From the NCBI GenBank assembly GCA_037447655.1, contig JBBHKE010001749.1, positions 209,860 to 273,859 on the forward strand: 64,000 nucleotides of DNA, given 5' to 3'. This stretch comes from Zygnema cylindricum (taxonomy: Eukaryota > Streptophyta > Zygnematophyceae > Zygnematales > Zygnemataceae). The first letter of the stretch is position 1, and each line of letters begins with the position of its first letter. Both the position numbers and the translations under genes were made by a program. The notes below the pieces were generated by a model. That model was given only the letters and a program-made list of their open reading frames with translations, made no database searches and had not been told where the DNA came from. Positions 11,354 through 27,289 of this stretch are shown in pieces.

Positions 11354-14300
11354 TAGAACCTAAGAAAGAGGACACCTTCAAGTGATTTTGAAACGAAAAC
11401 TTCTTTCCTGGTAAAAGTGGATCCTCTTCAAAAAATTTCGTGTAAAAATTTCAGGAGTTAAACAGAAGAGAAAACAAACACGCTCAAAAATAGAAGCAAT
11501 TAACGTCGAAAAATTTGTACGTTGACAGAAAGTCGTGTACTGTACTTCGTGCTCTTCTTAGGGTTATTTAGGGTTTCTTACGCTCGGCCTCTCCTGGATA
11601 CTGCCAATCTTCCGTCCCAATCCACACGAGCGAGGCCGGGGGCGGACAGGAACCATTCACTACCAAAGTACAGTACTGTACCTACGACATCACATAGTTC
11701 CAAATGTGCGGAAAATTGTGCGCGTACTATACAATTAAAGTACATTGTTATGTACAGTATAGTACGTACGTAATATATATAATACGAGGTATCTCGCCGT
11801 GACCCCGAGGAGTGAATCTTGACCGTCGATTTACCTAAAAGGCACAAAACAGTTTTTTCGGGTTCGCAAAATTGAAAAGCTCGTTTGAAGAATTATGGGC
11901 CAATAATAACAAAATTCAATTCCCACTTGACGCAAATATGGTCACAAATAAATCGCACTTTATGCGAATATTACAGAAAAGTGCCACTTGTAGTGCCGTA
12001 CATTCGGGAGCGACGCAGATATATCAGTTCATCAGTTGCTAATCTAGGGCTGCTGCTTAAAACAGTTACGGGGTTCTTCGTTTTTAAAACAGTTACGGTA
12101 GGTTGACCACGGTATCTGATCGGATCTTCAGAAGTGCCGTACACAAGTTTGCCATTTAATTTGTCGTGCGTACAACTGTACGGTGGGGCAATTCCTACCG
12201 TGGCCGATATTCATGGTGTGCGTATACAACTATACAATTTTAGAATTTCACAACATCACTATACGGAGAGATATGCTACAGTAGCTTGGATTCACTGCTT
12301 GCTACGGCACTTCGAAAGACACGTCAGATATCCAACAAGGCAAAGTCGTCCAGCCCTAAATTACGCTACTACATGTGACCAGGTTGGCGCCTTCCTACGC
12401 GTCAGGGCGAAACCGCATTTTCTTTCCGACAAAATTCTTCATTTATGTCAGAGACAGCAATGAACCAATAGGAGTTCATACGTACAGAAATGCTGCTAGG
12501 AGGGAGATGCGGCGAATCACTTGTCGGCCGGTAGAACATGGCCGCGGCTACTGGCCAGATCACGGAAACAAATCTTACGAACTGGACAAATAGTCAATGA
12601 ATTGAACTTACTGTGGAATACTGAATTGTTAAAAAATAGTATGGATATTGTGTGATCCAGGATGGGGGAACATAAAATGATATTGACTTAGCTCTAAAAC
12701 AAAAGTAAGCGAAGTTCTAATTGAATTTCTTGATTTATAGTGACTGCAACTAGCAATGAGGGTACTGGATCTGTACGGTCATTATCTTTCCAAAATTCTG
12801 TTTATTTTTACCACTCCACGACAAGGCACAGAATTGTACACTGCCCATCGTTATAAGAGCTAAAACATTTTTCGGGGCAGTCAAAAGTTCAATCTCTGGT
12901 CAGATATTCTTCCAATATTCAGTCATGACATCATGACCGAAGAGTATGACCGTCACCCTTCGAATGCTTGCCTCAAAAAATAGATCCAATGATCACAGAG
13001 TAACGCTTTTGGCTGCCCGAAAAATGTTTCGCAATAAAAAGTAATAACTCCGGGCGGTAAAGCGCCAAATTTTACTGGTGCGTAACAAACAATACACTGT
13101 ATTCGCAGAACCTATGCGATCCACAGCGTCCACGTCAACCATCACTTCAATAAAGACACTACATTACATTGCAGTACAGTACAGTACAGTACAGTACAGT
13201 ACATGATGCAATTGTACCTTTGTTCAATTCAGTTGTACGAATTGCCGTACTGAATCCTCGTTCCTTCACCTTTTATCTATAAAGTGATGCTGAGCCAAGC
13301 TGGCATTTTTCTCCCCTCCAATTCTGTCAGACTCTCTTTCTTTCTCTCTCTCTAAGCTCTCCTCGCCTTTGTCAAAAAGTTTCCTCTCTTTTCTCTTTTA
13401 AGGAAACATTTCGTGCGGAATTTCGTGCGTAGACACAGGACTGATTTTTAAGCGTCTCTCTATCGGGAGGGAAATACAGTAGTCCTGATAGAAATCTGAG
13501 GCTCCTATAGCCGAAGTAAGTTAAATATTCCCTCACTCCCTTGTCCCCTTTCTCTCTTCTTTCCTCTCTTCTTCCTCTCCTCTCCCGTTCTTCCAGTCTC
13601 TATCACGATCCTCTTGAGCGATCGACGTCCGGAGCTTTGATTTTCTATGGAGACTGATGGGATTGATTGTTGACGGAAGATGTGATTGTTATTCAATGAA
13701 TGTTGCCATTCGTTGATTCAACTGTCAATGATTATGTCAGTATCAATGTCGGGATGACAGTACTAACACCAATGTCAGTCTCAATGTCGATGTTAATGCA
13801 TTGTTCATATTAATTCCAATCTTAATGTCATCAATGCCAGTGGTAGTTTCGATGTTGACGCCGTATGTTGATTTCAATACCATTATCAACCATAGCTCAA
13901 ATGTATCAAAACAGTTAGAAACACTCACGGTATCCCTGTTCCATACTCGTATTGTACCCGTTGAATAATATGCATATAGTATGTGGTCATCACTTACAGT
14001 GTTTCCGATTGTTTTCACATATTTGAACTCTGATATTGACGCCAATTTCAATGTTGATGTCTATGTTGATTTAAATTTCGTTGTCAATGTCAATGTTGAC
14101 GCCGAGTCGAGGTGGAGATATCGGGTGTTCAGACGTCAATGTCAATGTTAATGTCCATGGTAATACCAATGTCAATTTAAACCTCCAAGTAAATCTTAGT
14201 CTCATTTTTAATCGCATTATTAGCCATTTTTAGTCCTTGTGTCAATTTCAATATTAAAGTCTATTCTAGGCGGCAATGGTGTATCTCAACATTTCTCTAT

Positions 14301-14486
14301 GGTCGGGGATCATTCTTTATGTCAAAGCTGATCCTCAAATTTAACTAAAACTTCATCTCAGCCTTCAAATGTAACACGAAAACAAGCCGATTTCCTGATT
14401 ATGTTTTCTTGTGGAGCAGATGTGTCAATTAACAATCTCCTTTTGCTCATAGAACCTTTTCGGGAAAAAAAAGGAAAAAACAAATC
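11354..14486. other. Intergenic region between two divergent genes
   Basis: It separates the minus-strand acetyltransferase from the plus-strand kinase and must hold both promoters. Open frames at 12134-12463 and nearby have no recognisable family. Visible repeats are an ACAGT microsatellite near 13170-13202, CT-rich tracts at 13330-13400 and 13530-13600, and a long degenerate array of GTCAATGT/GATGTT words at 13720-14260. I see no confident gene. Confidence 0.5.
13720..14260. repeat. Degenerate hexamer-like array upstream of a kinase gene
   Basis: Words such as TCAATGTC, AATGTTGA and GATGTTGACGCC recur through about 500 bp in loose register. This suggests an old, decayed tandem array. It ends about 230 bp before the kinase start codon. 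Confidence 0.6.
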
Positions 14487-19174
<4,688 letters not shown>

Positions 19175-19570
19175 CGCTTTTTCCCGGGTCAAGAAAACTT
19201 TTCAGATGCCGTAAAACAGAGGTGAAAAAAAGGTACCCCCAAATGTTTTTGTTCTTTCCCCTATATTTTTCATTTTGTTGCGTTAGGCTACGCGACGAGC
19301 TGTGATTGGCCAAAAACTTGATCCCGGTCATCCCCTGGGGCCTACTTACAACCCAAATTTCGTCTGCAAAGTGCACTTAAGCCCTTTAGTCCCTAAATAA
19401 GAAAGTCAAAAAGTCAAAAAGTCAAAAATACAAAACGGCAAAAAGTAGAAAAGTCAAAAGGTCAAAGATTTCTTTACACTCACGTGATGTAACATTTCAA
19501 CCGGGACATTTGTTTACGTACCTTAAATAAATGTGGATTGAGATACTTGCGAAGTTATACGAAGGAGTTG

Positions 19571-19631
<61 letters not shown>

Positions 19632-19811
19632 ATAGATATTGACTGTTAAGTCTGTGATTTTGAGACGGTTTAAAAAAAAAAAAAAAAAAAAAACAATCCA
19701 CTTCATGTTTTTTTAACATCCCTTTTTCTTTTCCTTTCTTCTATTTCTTTGTTTCTTTTCCTTTTTTTTTTCTTTCTTTTTTTTTCTCCCTCTTTCTTTT
19801 ATTTTCAATAG
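19175..19811. other. Spacer with long poly-T tract
   Basis: The region holds short GTCAAAAA repeats (19405-19465), a T run of about 56 bases at 19572-19627 and an A run near 19672-19693. A 37-codon open frame at about 19288-19401 (peptide words GQKLDPGHPLGPTYN and NPNFVCKVHLSP) may be another exon, but it has no convincing acceptor in phase with the kinase. Confidence 0.45.
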
Positions 19812-20260
19812 ACAATTGTTCCCGGTTGGGGGACGGTTCGGCGAATTTGAGGACAATCTCACTAAGTTCAATTTGGGTCCCACCAAAAAACAGGTAAAAT
19901 TGGTACCCAAATTTGGTAAACTATGGTTATAAAATTTGATACAGATACAAAATAGGAACGAGATTCCTTTTTTTGATTTGGAATGTTGTTTGTGTGTAAC
20001 TCCAAATTGGTACAATAAAATATACTATGAGTTTGAAGTCTGTACGGTAAGTATATTTTCTTATCCTTTCTTTATGTTTTTTCTTTGTGGTTCTTTTTCT
20101 TTTACAGAGGCGGAAAATTAGAAACGACACATCCTGGAAGGGGATGGAGTCTCGGTGTTACGACCGAATTGTAAAAAAAAGAAAAAGAAAAAGAAAAAAG
20201 ACAAAGAAAAAACTTTTGTCTCCGTATATGTTCATTACAAGGAAAAACTTACGATTATGA
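19812..20260 (+). CDS. Three exon-like blocks of an unidentified C-terminal region
   Basis: Block 1, 19812-19893: acceptor CAATAG, donor CAG/GTAAAA, 27 codons (QLFPVGGRFGEFEDN, then KFNLGPTKKQ). Block 2, 19945-20046: acceptor ATACAG, donor ACG/GTAAGT, 34 codons (NEIPFFDLECCLCVTPNWY, then YYEFEV). Blocks 1 and 2 join in phase. Block 3 starts at 20108 after TTTTACAG. In phase it gives a very basic tail to TGA 20258-20260. In another frame it reads GGKLETTHPGRGWSLGV and stops, which looks more like protein but does not join. I do not recognise the family. It may be the 3' part of the kinase gene, but I could not find a junction from 19163 that keeps phase. Confidence 0.45.
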
Positions 20261-23200
20261 AGCTTCTCGCAAGAATCGTTTAAGACGGCTTTTAGAGGTA
20301 TTCGTGGATGGGAAATAGACGAATTTTTGTTAATTTACCCCAAAAAAGTGGGGTTTTTTTTTTCACGGAATAAAAATTAATTTCAGGCGATCTACAGGCG
20401 ATTTGTTCAAGTTAAGAGAGGAATTTTTTTTGTAGCTAGAATTTAGTCTTATCATTAATTTTTTTATTTTGAAACAATTATGTTTTATGGCCAAAGCTTT
20501 TTTTTTTTTGTTAATAAAAGCTGTTCGTTTTGTGCTCGTACGCCCATTATTTTTCCCATCTCCCTCTCCCAGACGGATTGTTAGCTAACTAGTAAAGCAT
20601 AAGGGTAATATTCCATCAGCAAAAAGTGAGGTTATTTACTGGAAGCGGTACATTTTCGTTCTTAGTCCGTATTGTTATGTTCTAGTTTTTTGTCCGTATT
20701 GTTTTTATATGAAGATCTACGGAGATTCTCTAAGCTTCTAGCTTTAAACATTGACTGTCAATTTTTTTGCATTTCCGCATCCGCGACGCAATCGCGCAAT
20801 CCATCCAGTTTGTGGCTACAATTGGTACACCCGGAAATGTAAGATACGATCCACGATGGACGGTCGATGACAATGTTACAAGTGGCAAAGGCCATGTGCC
20901 TTTTGCTGGGTGGATTCAAACCTAAAAGGAAATCTTTGTCGGAAGATATCCTCTGGCGTTCCTTTTGCCATCCGTTGACCTTTGTGGAAGTGACTATGCA
21001 TTTTAAAACATTACAATGAAATTTGTACCATGATATAGTACGCACCCACAGATCTCACAATTTCATACCTTTCTTACAAATTTCGTCTGTTTGTACAAAT
21101 ATTACATTCAAATTCTGTGCTTAATGAATAATTGATGATTTTCAACGTCTCAACACAAGCTTATATGGTACCGACCGAAATAAAACACGTAGGTGAGAGG
21201 TACACACAACGTGATGGAATATTGGTCAAACTGCTAGTAAAAGTGTTCGTAAGATTACTAGCAACGCCTGATGACAAGAGGCTCAATTCACCAAAATTTA
21301 ACAATATAGTAACCCTCCTTCAAAAATGTGTCTTGGAAATATGTACATAACCATGACAATTAAGAAATATCAGTAACGAAAAACTCATAGCTCGAATGTG
21401 CAAAAGCAACATAAAAAAACACACAGTGCTGAAATGTAAATGTTACCTTTTTGGATATATCTAAGCCTCAAACTCAAAATTGTAAAACTAGACTAGATTT
21501 AAGTGGTTTGACAAAATGCAACGGATATTAATTGCTCCGTTGCTTCCGACCATTCAAAAAATCCATATATTTCATATTTACGGCTTTGTAACACACGTTT
21601 TATGTTGGTATGTAGTTTTTAAGGGTGACAACGTCAATAGAAGAATTTGACCATAAAACTTTCACATATTAGAAGATGTCTTAGTGTTGAGCGTTCCATA
21701 TATCCTAAAAGAATAATGAGCTCGAACCCGGAAGGTGTTATTCGTCTAAATTCAATATTTAAGGATTTTCACCCTTAGAATTCCTATATGATAAAAGACT
21801 TCCATGGCGAAGACAAAAAACAAAACATTGGCTAAAACCGCATCAGGCCAAATATCTGCAAACTAGAATGCATTTCTCTCTATAACAAATTTAAATCGCA
21901 AAAAATTACTAGAACCAAAACTTGTAACGGGAAACACATTGATCTCTATGTCTATAGCCAAAGGGTATGCGACATTTTATCAGTACTTTAAAGTGGTACT
22001 TTGGAGTTTAGTGAAGATTCCACGTATTTCTTTTTATAGAGCGTTTGTATGTGCTAAAATGAAACTGGAAATTTGAAGCGTAACGATTGTAGATGGGCAC
22101 AACTTTTGACTGTTGAAGACGACTACCAAACTTATGACAGTTGGTGACGTCTACAAAACAACAACAATTGTAGACGTATACTTTTTGTTACGTCGGAGAT
22201 GTTTAGGATTTTGTGACATTGTGCCTTCATGCTCACTTGTGACAGCGTCAACGTCACTAATTTCAAAACTTTCTGCCATGGCTTCACTATTTTATTTTTT
22301 ACGTCTTTGTGCACTCGATGTGCCATCAAAATACGCCCAAAGGTAGTCAACCGGCTCTTTTTTCAATGATTTCACTTCATACCAGTATCGCCGCGTTTCA
22401 TTCTAAGAAGTGTGAGACAGAAGCGGGAGTTTGCATGGGAGAGGGGGCAGCGACAACATAAAATCCCGCCAAAGACCCATGAATGAAAGTGAAAGTCAGT
22501 GACTCCTGCAATTTTTTTCCGTACATGTAAAAACGGGCAGGAGAAACAATAGCGAGTACCCTCAATCGTGCTAGAGATTTACCATTCGTGTGGCTCGTGC
22601 ATGTTACGTTTCTCATTCGTTGTTCGAGTGCTACTTAACTAAGGGTGTGTCCCCATGTATTAAAGTATCGACTTTTCTCTGTCGTTTTGCCCCAAAATTT
22701 AGTTCCGAACGATAAAACTTTAGCCGTACGAAAAAATCAATTTTACCAAAGGACAGTGAACGTCAATTCGATACTTCGAATGTACTCCATGTTTGTCGTC
22801 ATGTGAACATATTTTGGCGTTTTCCTCTTTTCAACCCCCAAGCAAGAGAATCCAGCCCATCAAAAAACTTCATCAGAAATCGCCTCGCGAGGGGATTTCA
22901 ACGAAAGTACCCCCGAAGAACAAATGAAAAACGACCCACGCACGCGCCACACGAGTGTGAAAATTTTAGCACGAGGGAGAGTACTCGCTATTTTTCTCCA
23001 TGCCCGTCGCGCATGCAGGGAAAAGACGAGCATGTACGGAAAAAAATCTGCAAGGGTCTCGACCTCCACTTTCATTCATGGGTCCTTTGCAGAAAGTTTG
23101 CGCCATCGTCGCTCTCCCCTCTCCCTTTCACATTATCGCTTTTATCTCACACTTTTTAGGACGAGCCACGACAGTATTTGCGTTGTTCACACTTGGAAAA

Positions 23201-24188
23201 ATGGGAAAACGATGTCATAAATTTTGGGATCCGTACGCCAAATTTCATAAAATGACAAAAAACGCGGCGGTGACGGTTGGGGCGGTTGGTTTCGATCGTT
23301 TTGGAGCGTAGCGGCGGACAAAGATGCAGTTCTATGCGTCAAAACTCGACAGCTGCGTAAAGCAAACGGCAACTGCCGTCCGCCATCGGACATCATGTTC
23401 GGAATGCACTTTTTCGTTCTTGAAGAATTTCGAAAACGAAGCGCACGGACGTGAACCGTACAAGAATTCATTCCGTCGCAAACTTATGAACAAACAAGGG
23501 ACCAATCACATAAGAGAACACGTAATGTCAAAAAAGAAAAAAAAACCGATGGAAAAAAAAATGAAGGGCATGTCCAAAGTTCCTTCGCGGTTATTTTCGG
23601 TCTGTACAAACGCTTGCGTGGCAGTACATTTTGGTTTGCAAGGATTCGTACATATCATGTCCGAAAAGCGTTTCCTTTTTCGTACGGGCAAGTGGCTCGT
23701 ATCACGACACGCTAGTTGACGTAGGCTAGCGTCACGTGCCAGTTCACGGTGGACAAAATAAAGTACCGTTTTCATACCATACCGTTTTCCCCTTTTTCAA
23801 GTGTGAACAACGCAAATTGCTATGAAGCGAAAGATAATTGAAAAATAATTCTTTTGACTACCTCGTGATTCACGATATTATAGAGTACACCGTGTATCGC
23901 TGTTAGTGAAAATGCCGAAAAAAACATTAAAACATCTTTTTCTACTTTAATAGTTTAAAATGTCGTATTGTATTTTAACTCTGAATTTTTTTTTTGAGTT
24001 TTCGTATTTTTATTATATAATAAGTCAAAGCTGGTCAACGCATTTTAAAAAATATGAAATTTTGAATAATGCGCATATGCATTCTTTTTCAAAGTTTTTT
24101 ACCGTGCGCATACTACGAATGAAACCTCTATGGTTTGAAGTGGGTGAAAAAACTCAAAAACATTCACACACTGTACTGATGCTTGGTG
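20261..24188. other. Transposon-rich intergenic region
   Basis: No confident gene. A minus-strand frame at 20758-21045 is Cys/His-containing (see findings). The segment 22000-22350 shares blocks with 44100-45010 (GTAGACG words). The palindrome at 22395-23160 is listed separately. Open frames at 22803-23719 look like by-products of repeat composition. Confidence 0.45.
22395..23160. repeat. Palindromic element, arms of about 230-250 bp
   Basis: The left arm (22395-22625) and right arm (about 22910-23160) are inverted, diverged copies. Examples: CCCATGAATGAAAGTG against CACTTTCATTCATGGG, and GTGTGGC against GCCACAC, with GTACATG words in both. The spacer is about 285 bp. A third, more diverged relative lies near 45380-45640. 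Confidence 0.7.
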
Positions 24189-24407
24189 TACACCGTGAAT
24201 CGCTATTAGTGTAATATAATTCTCGCCACTTAAACATACTTTCTCCGTACACACTTGTCCGATTATCAATTTGAGACCACCAATCGGATGGTGGGAACCT
24301 TGGCTTTCAATCGCAACCGTCAGATCCATTTTCCGACAAGCGTGTACGGAGAAAAGATGGTTTAAGAGGTAAAAAAAACATTAGCACTAATAGCGATACA
24401 CGGTGTA
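24189..24407. mobile_element. MITE group A, copy 1, just upstream of selenoprotein H
   Basis: A 219-bp foldback element. The left end is TACACCGTGAATCGCTATTA and the right end, read inverted, is TACACCGTGTATCGCTATTA. Inside is a second inverted pair, TTTCTCCGTACACACTTGTC against GACAAGCGTGTACGGAGAAA. There is no coding capacity. The flanking TA would fit a TA target duplication. Confidence 0.9.
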
Positions 24408-24496
24408 CCATACTGTACTGATTCGTACACATTTGAAAAATTTCACTCCCTCAGCATATCTTTTTCTTGGAGGAACCATATCAGATTTTGGCTGCC

Positions 24497-25298
24497 ATGG
24501 CTCCTAAAAGGAAGGCTCCTTCCCGGAAGCTTCCGCAATCTAAGCAGGGAAAAGTCGATGTGGAAAGTACACCGGGAGTTTCCACGAAGGCTGCGTCTCC
24601 TGACCGTACGGACGGAGCATCTTCCAGGAAAATGATCATTGAAGCATGGTGAGGTAGACTGCCATTTATCATTTCCTCGTGTTTTTAGGTTTTCTTCCCT
24701 CATTTGGAAATATATATTTTTTAGAATGTATGTAGATTCTTAAATTGTTCCATGGAATGATTGAGAATATGAATTTGAGAATGTGTGGAATAATCTTTCG
24801 ATGTTTATGAAACAATATTGGCTCCATTTGACTTTTATTTATTTTTTACCGTCTTTATTCCTGATTTTTTTTTGTTTTTTCTTCGCATTTGGTAATATTC
24901 TTTGGATTTGCTAGTTTTTTTTTTCCCCTATGTATATTTTTTCTTTCCTTCTTCACTCGATTGCAATTTCATTGTTGAATTGCAACCTCCCTATAAAAAG
25001 ATACACTGTATTTCGATTCGGTTAGTAACCGTGAGATGTTTTCATGTTATTTTCCGATTCTTTCATTGAAATACCTTATTTTAAATACTACTTTTTTTTA
25101 TGTCTGAAGATTGTATCCTTGTAGGTTTCGAGCTTAGTATTGCAGTAGATCTTCATCAATCAGGCAAAGTAGACCAATTGTTTATTTATTTGTTAGTCTT
25201 AGTATCATTATTATTGTTGTGTTGTTCTTATTGTTATTATTATTATTGGTGTTGTTGTTAGATATTATTATTATTATTATTAATAATATCAATTTTAA

Positions 25299-25331
<33 letters not shown>

Positions 25332-27148
25332 GTATTAATATTAATATTAATATTATTATTGCCGATGTTCACTGTCAATGCTGCTGTTGTAGTATTGCAG
25401 AATGTTTTAATTGTTTGTTTTTTTGTTATTTATTATGCTTATTGTTTGTGTTTATATCGTGTTATTGTTTGTAGTGGTATCTATTATGGCTACCGTTGTT
25501 TGTCTTAAGTCATCGTTGTGGTTGTTGTTGTCGTTGTTATTTTTTTGTTTTTTTTTGTTGTTTGTTGTTGGTTTTTTTTTAGTTGTACTAGAGATGTTTT
25601 AACAATTTCCTGTACAATTGTGACTTTTTTCTTTTTTTTTCACAGCAAGTCGTGAGGAGCATTTAAGACGAGAGCTGCTAAGATAGAAAAGCTTCTCAAA
25701 GAAGCTCTGCCCGATCTTGAAATCTCCGTAAATCCTGAGAAGGTACGCTGTTGACCACCATTAGTGTGGTTGACATTGTCTATTAACCAACTCAAATTAA
25801 TTGGACATGTAGATGGTCTTTTAATATGGATGGAAAGTTCATGGTGTATACAACCTTATCATCTACAGTTGTAACTTTTATAGGATTGTACTAATGCGAG
25901 CTATGGTGACTCAAAGTAAGAAAATATATCATACTCTAAGATGTCTAGTCCTAGTTTTGTGGTGTCGATAGGGTTTTATCTTGGGTCCCTCTCTTCCCTA
26001 ATGGTTTGTTCTTAATTAAAATTTTCCAATTTATCCCGCCTTTGCTTAAATTCATGTGTATTCACGAATGGTATTTCGTAGTGTTGTGTATCGGGTCAAA
26101 ACTTATCGCGATAAAACCGATTCTGATAATTATCGGTTATCGACCGGTGAGGGGTCTCGGTATATCGCTCCCGAACCAACAATATTTTTTATCGCCGTTA
26201 AGTGTAAAAAATATAGTATACTAAATCATAGTACTTTATACTATATTGTATTATATTTTATACGTTGTATAGTGTGGCATGCCACGTATGACAATCCGTT
26301 CCGTACTTTCGTACAAAACAGGACAAGTGTACAGTCTGAACCTTACAGTTATCACCGATAATTATCGGGCCAGATATATATCGGTAATTTATCGCGATGT
26401 ATCGGTTTTTTATCGCGATAATTCCGTTACCAATATACCGGACCAATATATCGGTTATCGGTTGGTCAAAAAAAGGTACAAATCCGTTATCGGCAAATGG
26501 CTACCGATACACACCACTAGTATTTAGTTTCAACTTTATTGGGACAGCTGGTCACTGTTTGTGTTAGAAATGAAGTTTGCGTTCAAGTTCATTATTGAAG
26601 CACTTTTATTCTAAATTGACCTTTTGATTTATGAACAGCCACGGAAAGGATGCTTTGAGATACGTGACGAGGCTGGTACGGTCTTTTTGTCTCTTCTGGT
26701 AAGCCCTGAACCATAGAAAATTACAGCTTGCTTGACTTTGATTAGATAAGCGATTCAGAGTACATTTGTTTCTGGTTTTTTTCTGCATATTCCCAAATCA
26801 ACTTATTCGTACCAGGTTTTTTTGTTATTTGTATTTTACTGTGCCTTTCTCTGTCAGTATTGTGCATCTTCTTCGTTCAAATTTTTGTCTTTTGTATGGA
26901 GTTGCAAAAATCTCAGTGGTTAATGATTGTTTGTCCGAAGGCTTTATGAGCAGCCTAGTGTTGTGATTTTGTCTTCAGTCTGTAATTTTGTCTCTTTGAG
27001 TTTTAATATTGTTCTTTTTGATGTGAAGAACACTATGTTTTTTGTTTTTTTTAAATGTTCATTTCAGGACATGCCTCGACCTTTCACGAAACTCAAAGCT
27101 TTGGATTTGGAGACTGAGGCAGCCGCTATCGTTTCCAAACTTTCGTAG
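24497..27148 (+). CDS. SELENOH: Selenoprotein H (redox CxxU protein), four exons with in-frame TGA
   Basis: SelH is a small thioredoxin-fold, nuclear/nucleolar redox protein in animals. Exons: 24497-24648, 25646-25742, 26639-26698, 27068-27148, all GT-AG and in phase, giving 129 residues plus TAG. The first 45 residues are a basic leader (MAPKRKAPSRK). Exon 1 ends IIEA then TG; exon 2 completes TGC and reads AAG TCG TGA, so the redox motif is C51-K52-S53-U54. After TGA the frame continues GAFKTRAAKIEKLLKEALP, EISVNPEKPRKGCFEIRD, VFLSLLDMPRPFTKLKALD and ends in an acidic helix, all typical of SelH. Other acceptors near the TGA (AG at 25648-49, 25655-56, 25658-59) run into stops, so splicing cannot avoid it. 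ATG 24497 has a strong context (GCCATGG); an in-frame ATG lies at 24467. The UGA meaning is inferred from conservation and the SECIS. Confidence 0.92.
25200..25370. repeat. TTA/ATT trinucleotide microsatellite
   Basis: Long runs of TTATTA and ATTATT lie within the first selenoprotein H intron. Confidence 0.85.
25653..25655 (+). other. TGA codon read as selenocysteine
   Basis: In-frame TGA at residue 54, three codons after the Cys codon that spans the intron. It occupies the U of the CxxU motif of SelH. Conserved coding sequence continues for 75 codons after it. Confidence 0.88.
26079..26520. mobile_element. TATCG-rich TIR element, copy 1 (about 442 bp)
   Basis: It starts TAGTGTTGTGTATCGG and ends CCGATACACACCACTA, an imperfect inverted pair. 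The inside is dense in TATCGCGATA and TTATCGG words. It lies in the second selenoprotein H intron and shows no coding capacity. Confidence 0.8.
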
Positions 27149-27149
27149 T

Positions 27150-27165
27150 CCGTTAACTTTAACGG
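27150..27165 (+). other. Short perfect hairpin just after the selenoprotein H stop
   Basis: CCGTTAA, CT, TTAACGG forms a 7-bp stem directly after the TAG. Its role is unknown. Confidence 0.5.
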
Positions 27166-27204
27166 AGAGTTTCGCAGGCAACAGAACTGTTGACTCGAGC
27201 ATAG

Positions 27205-27265
27205 AATTGCATGACCTCACCCAGGGAAAGTCTAAAAACGACACCTGGACAGAGGGAGCCGAAAC
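27205..27265 (+). promoter_or_regulatory. SECIS element, form 2, in the 3' UTR of selenoprotein H
   Basis: The SECIS recruits SBP2/eEFSec to decode UGA as selenocysteine. The quartet is formed by ATGA (27211-27214) and GGAG (27255-27258), giving the tandem G.A pairs 14/56 and 13/57. Helix II pairs CCTC (27215-18) with GAGG (27252-55) and CCAGG (27221-25) with CCTGG (27244-48), with a small internal loop. Then comes GAAA (27226-29), supplying the conserved unpaired AA 12 nt after the quartet, and a mini-stem GTC/GAC (27230-32 with 27240-42) closing an A-rich loop. This is the form 2 layout. It starts about 60 nt after the stop. Folding was done by eye. Confidence 0.85.
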
Positions 27266-27289
27266 GGTGAAGGCCGTTAATCTGTGTCT

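Noticed and set aside
13140-13210. Possible promoter element in the ACAGT run
   Set aside because: It is a simple microsatellite with no adjacent gene start.
25656-25742. SelH exon 2 starting at an acceptor after the TGA, making the TGA intronic
   Set aside because: Acceptors at AG 25655-56 and 25658-59 shift the frame into TAA, and AG 25648-49 leads to TAG; only the CACAG acceptor at 25645 keeps the conserved frame.
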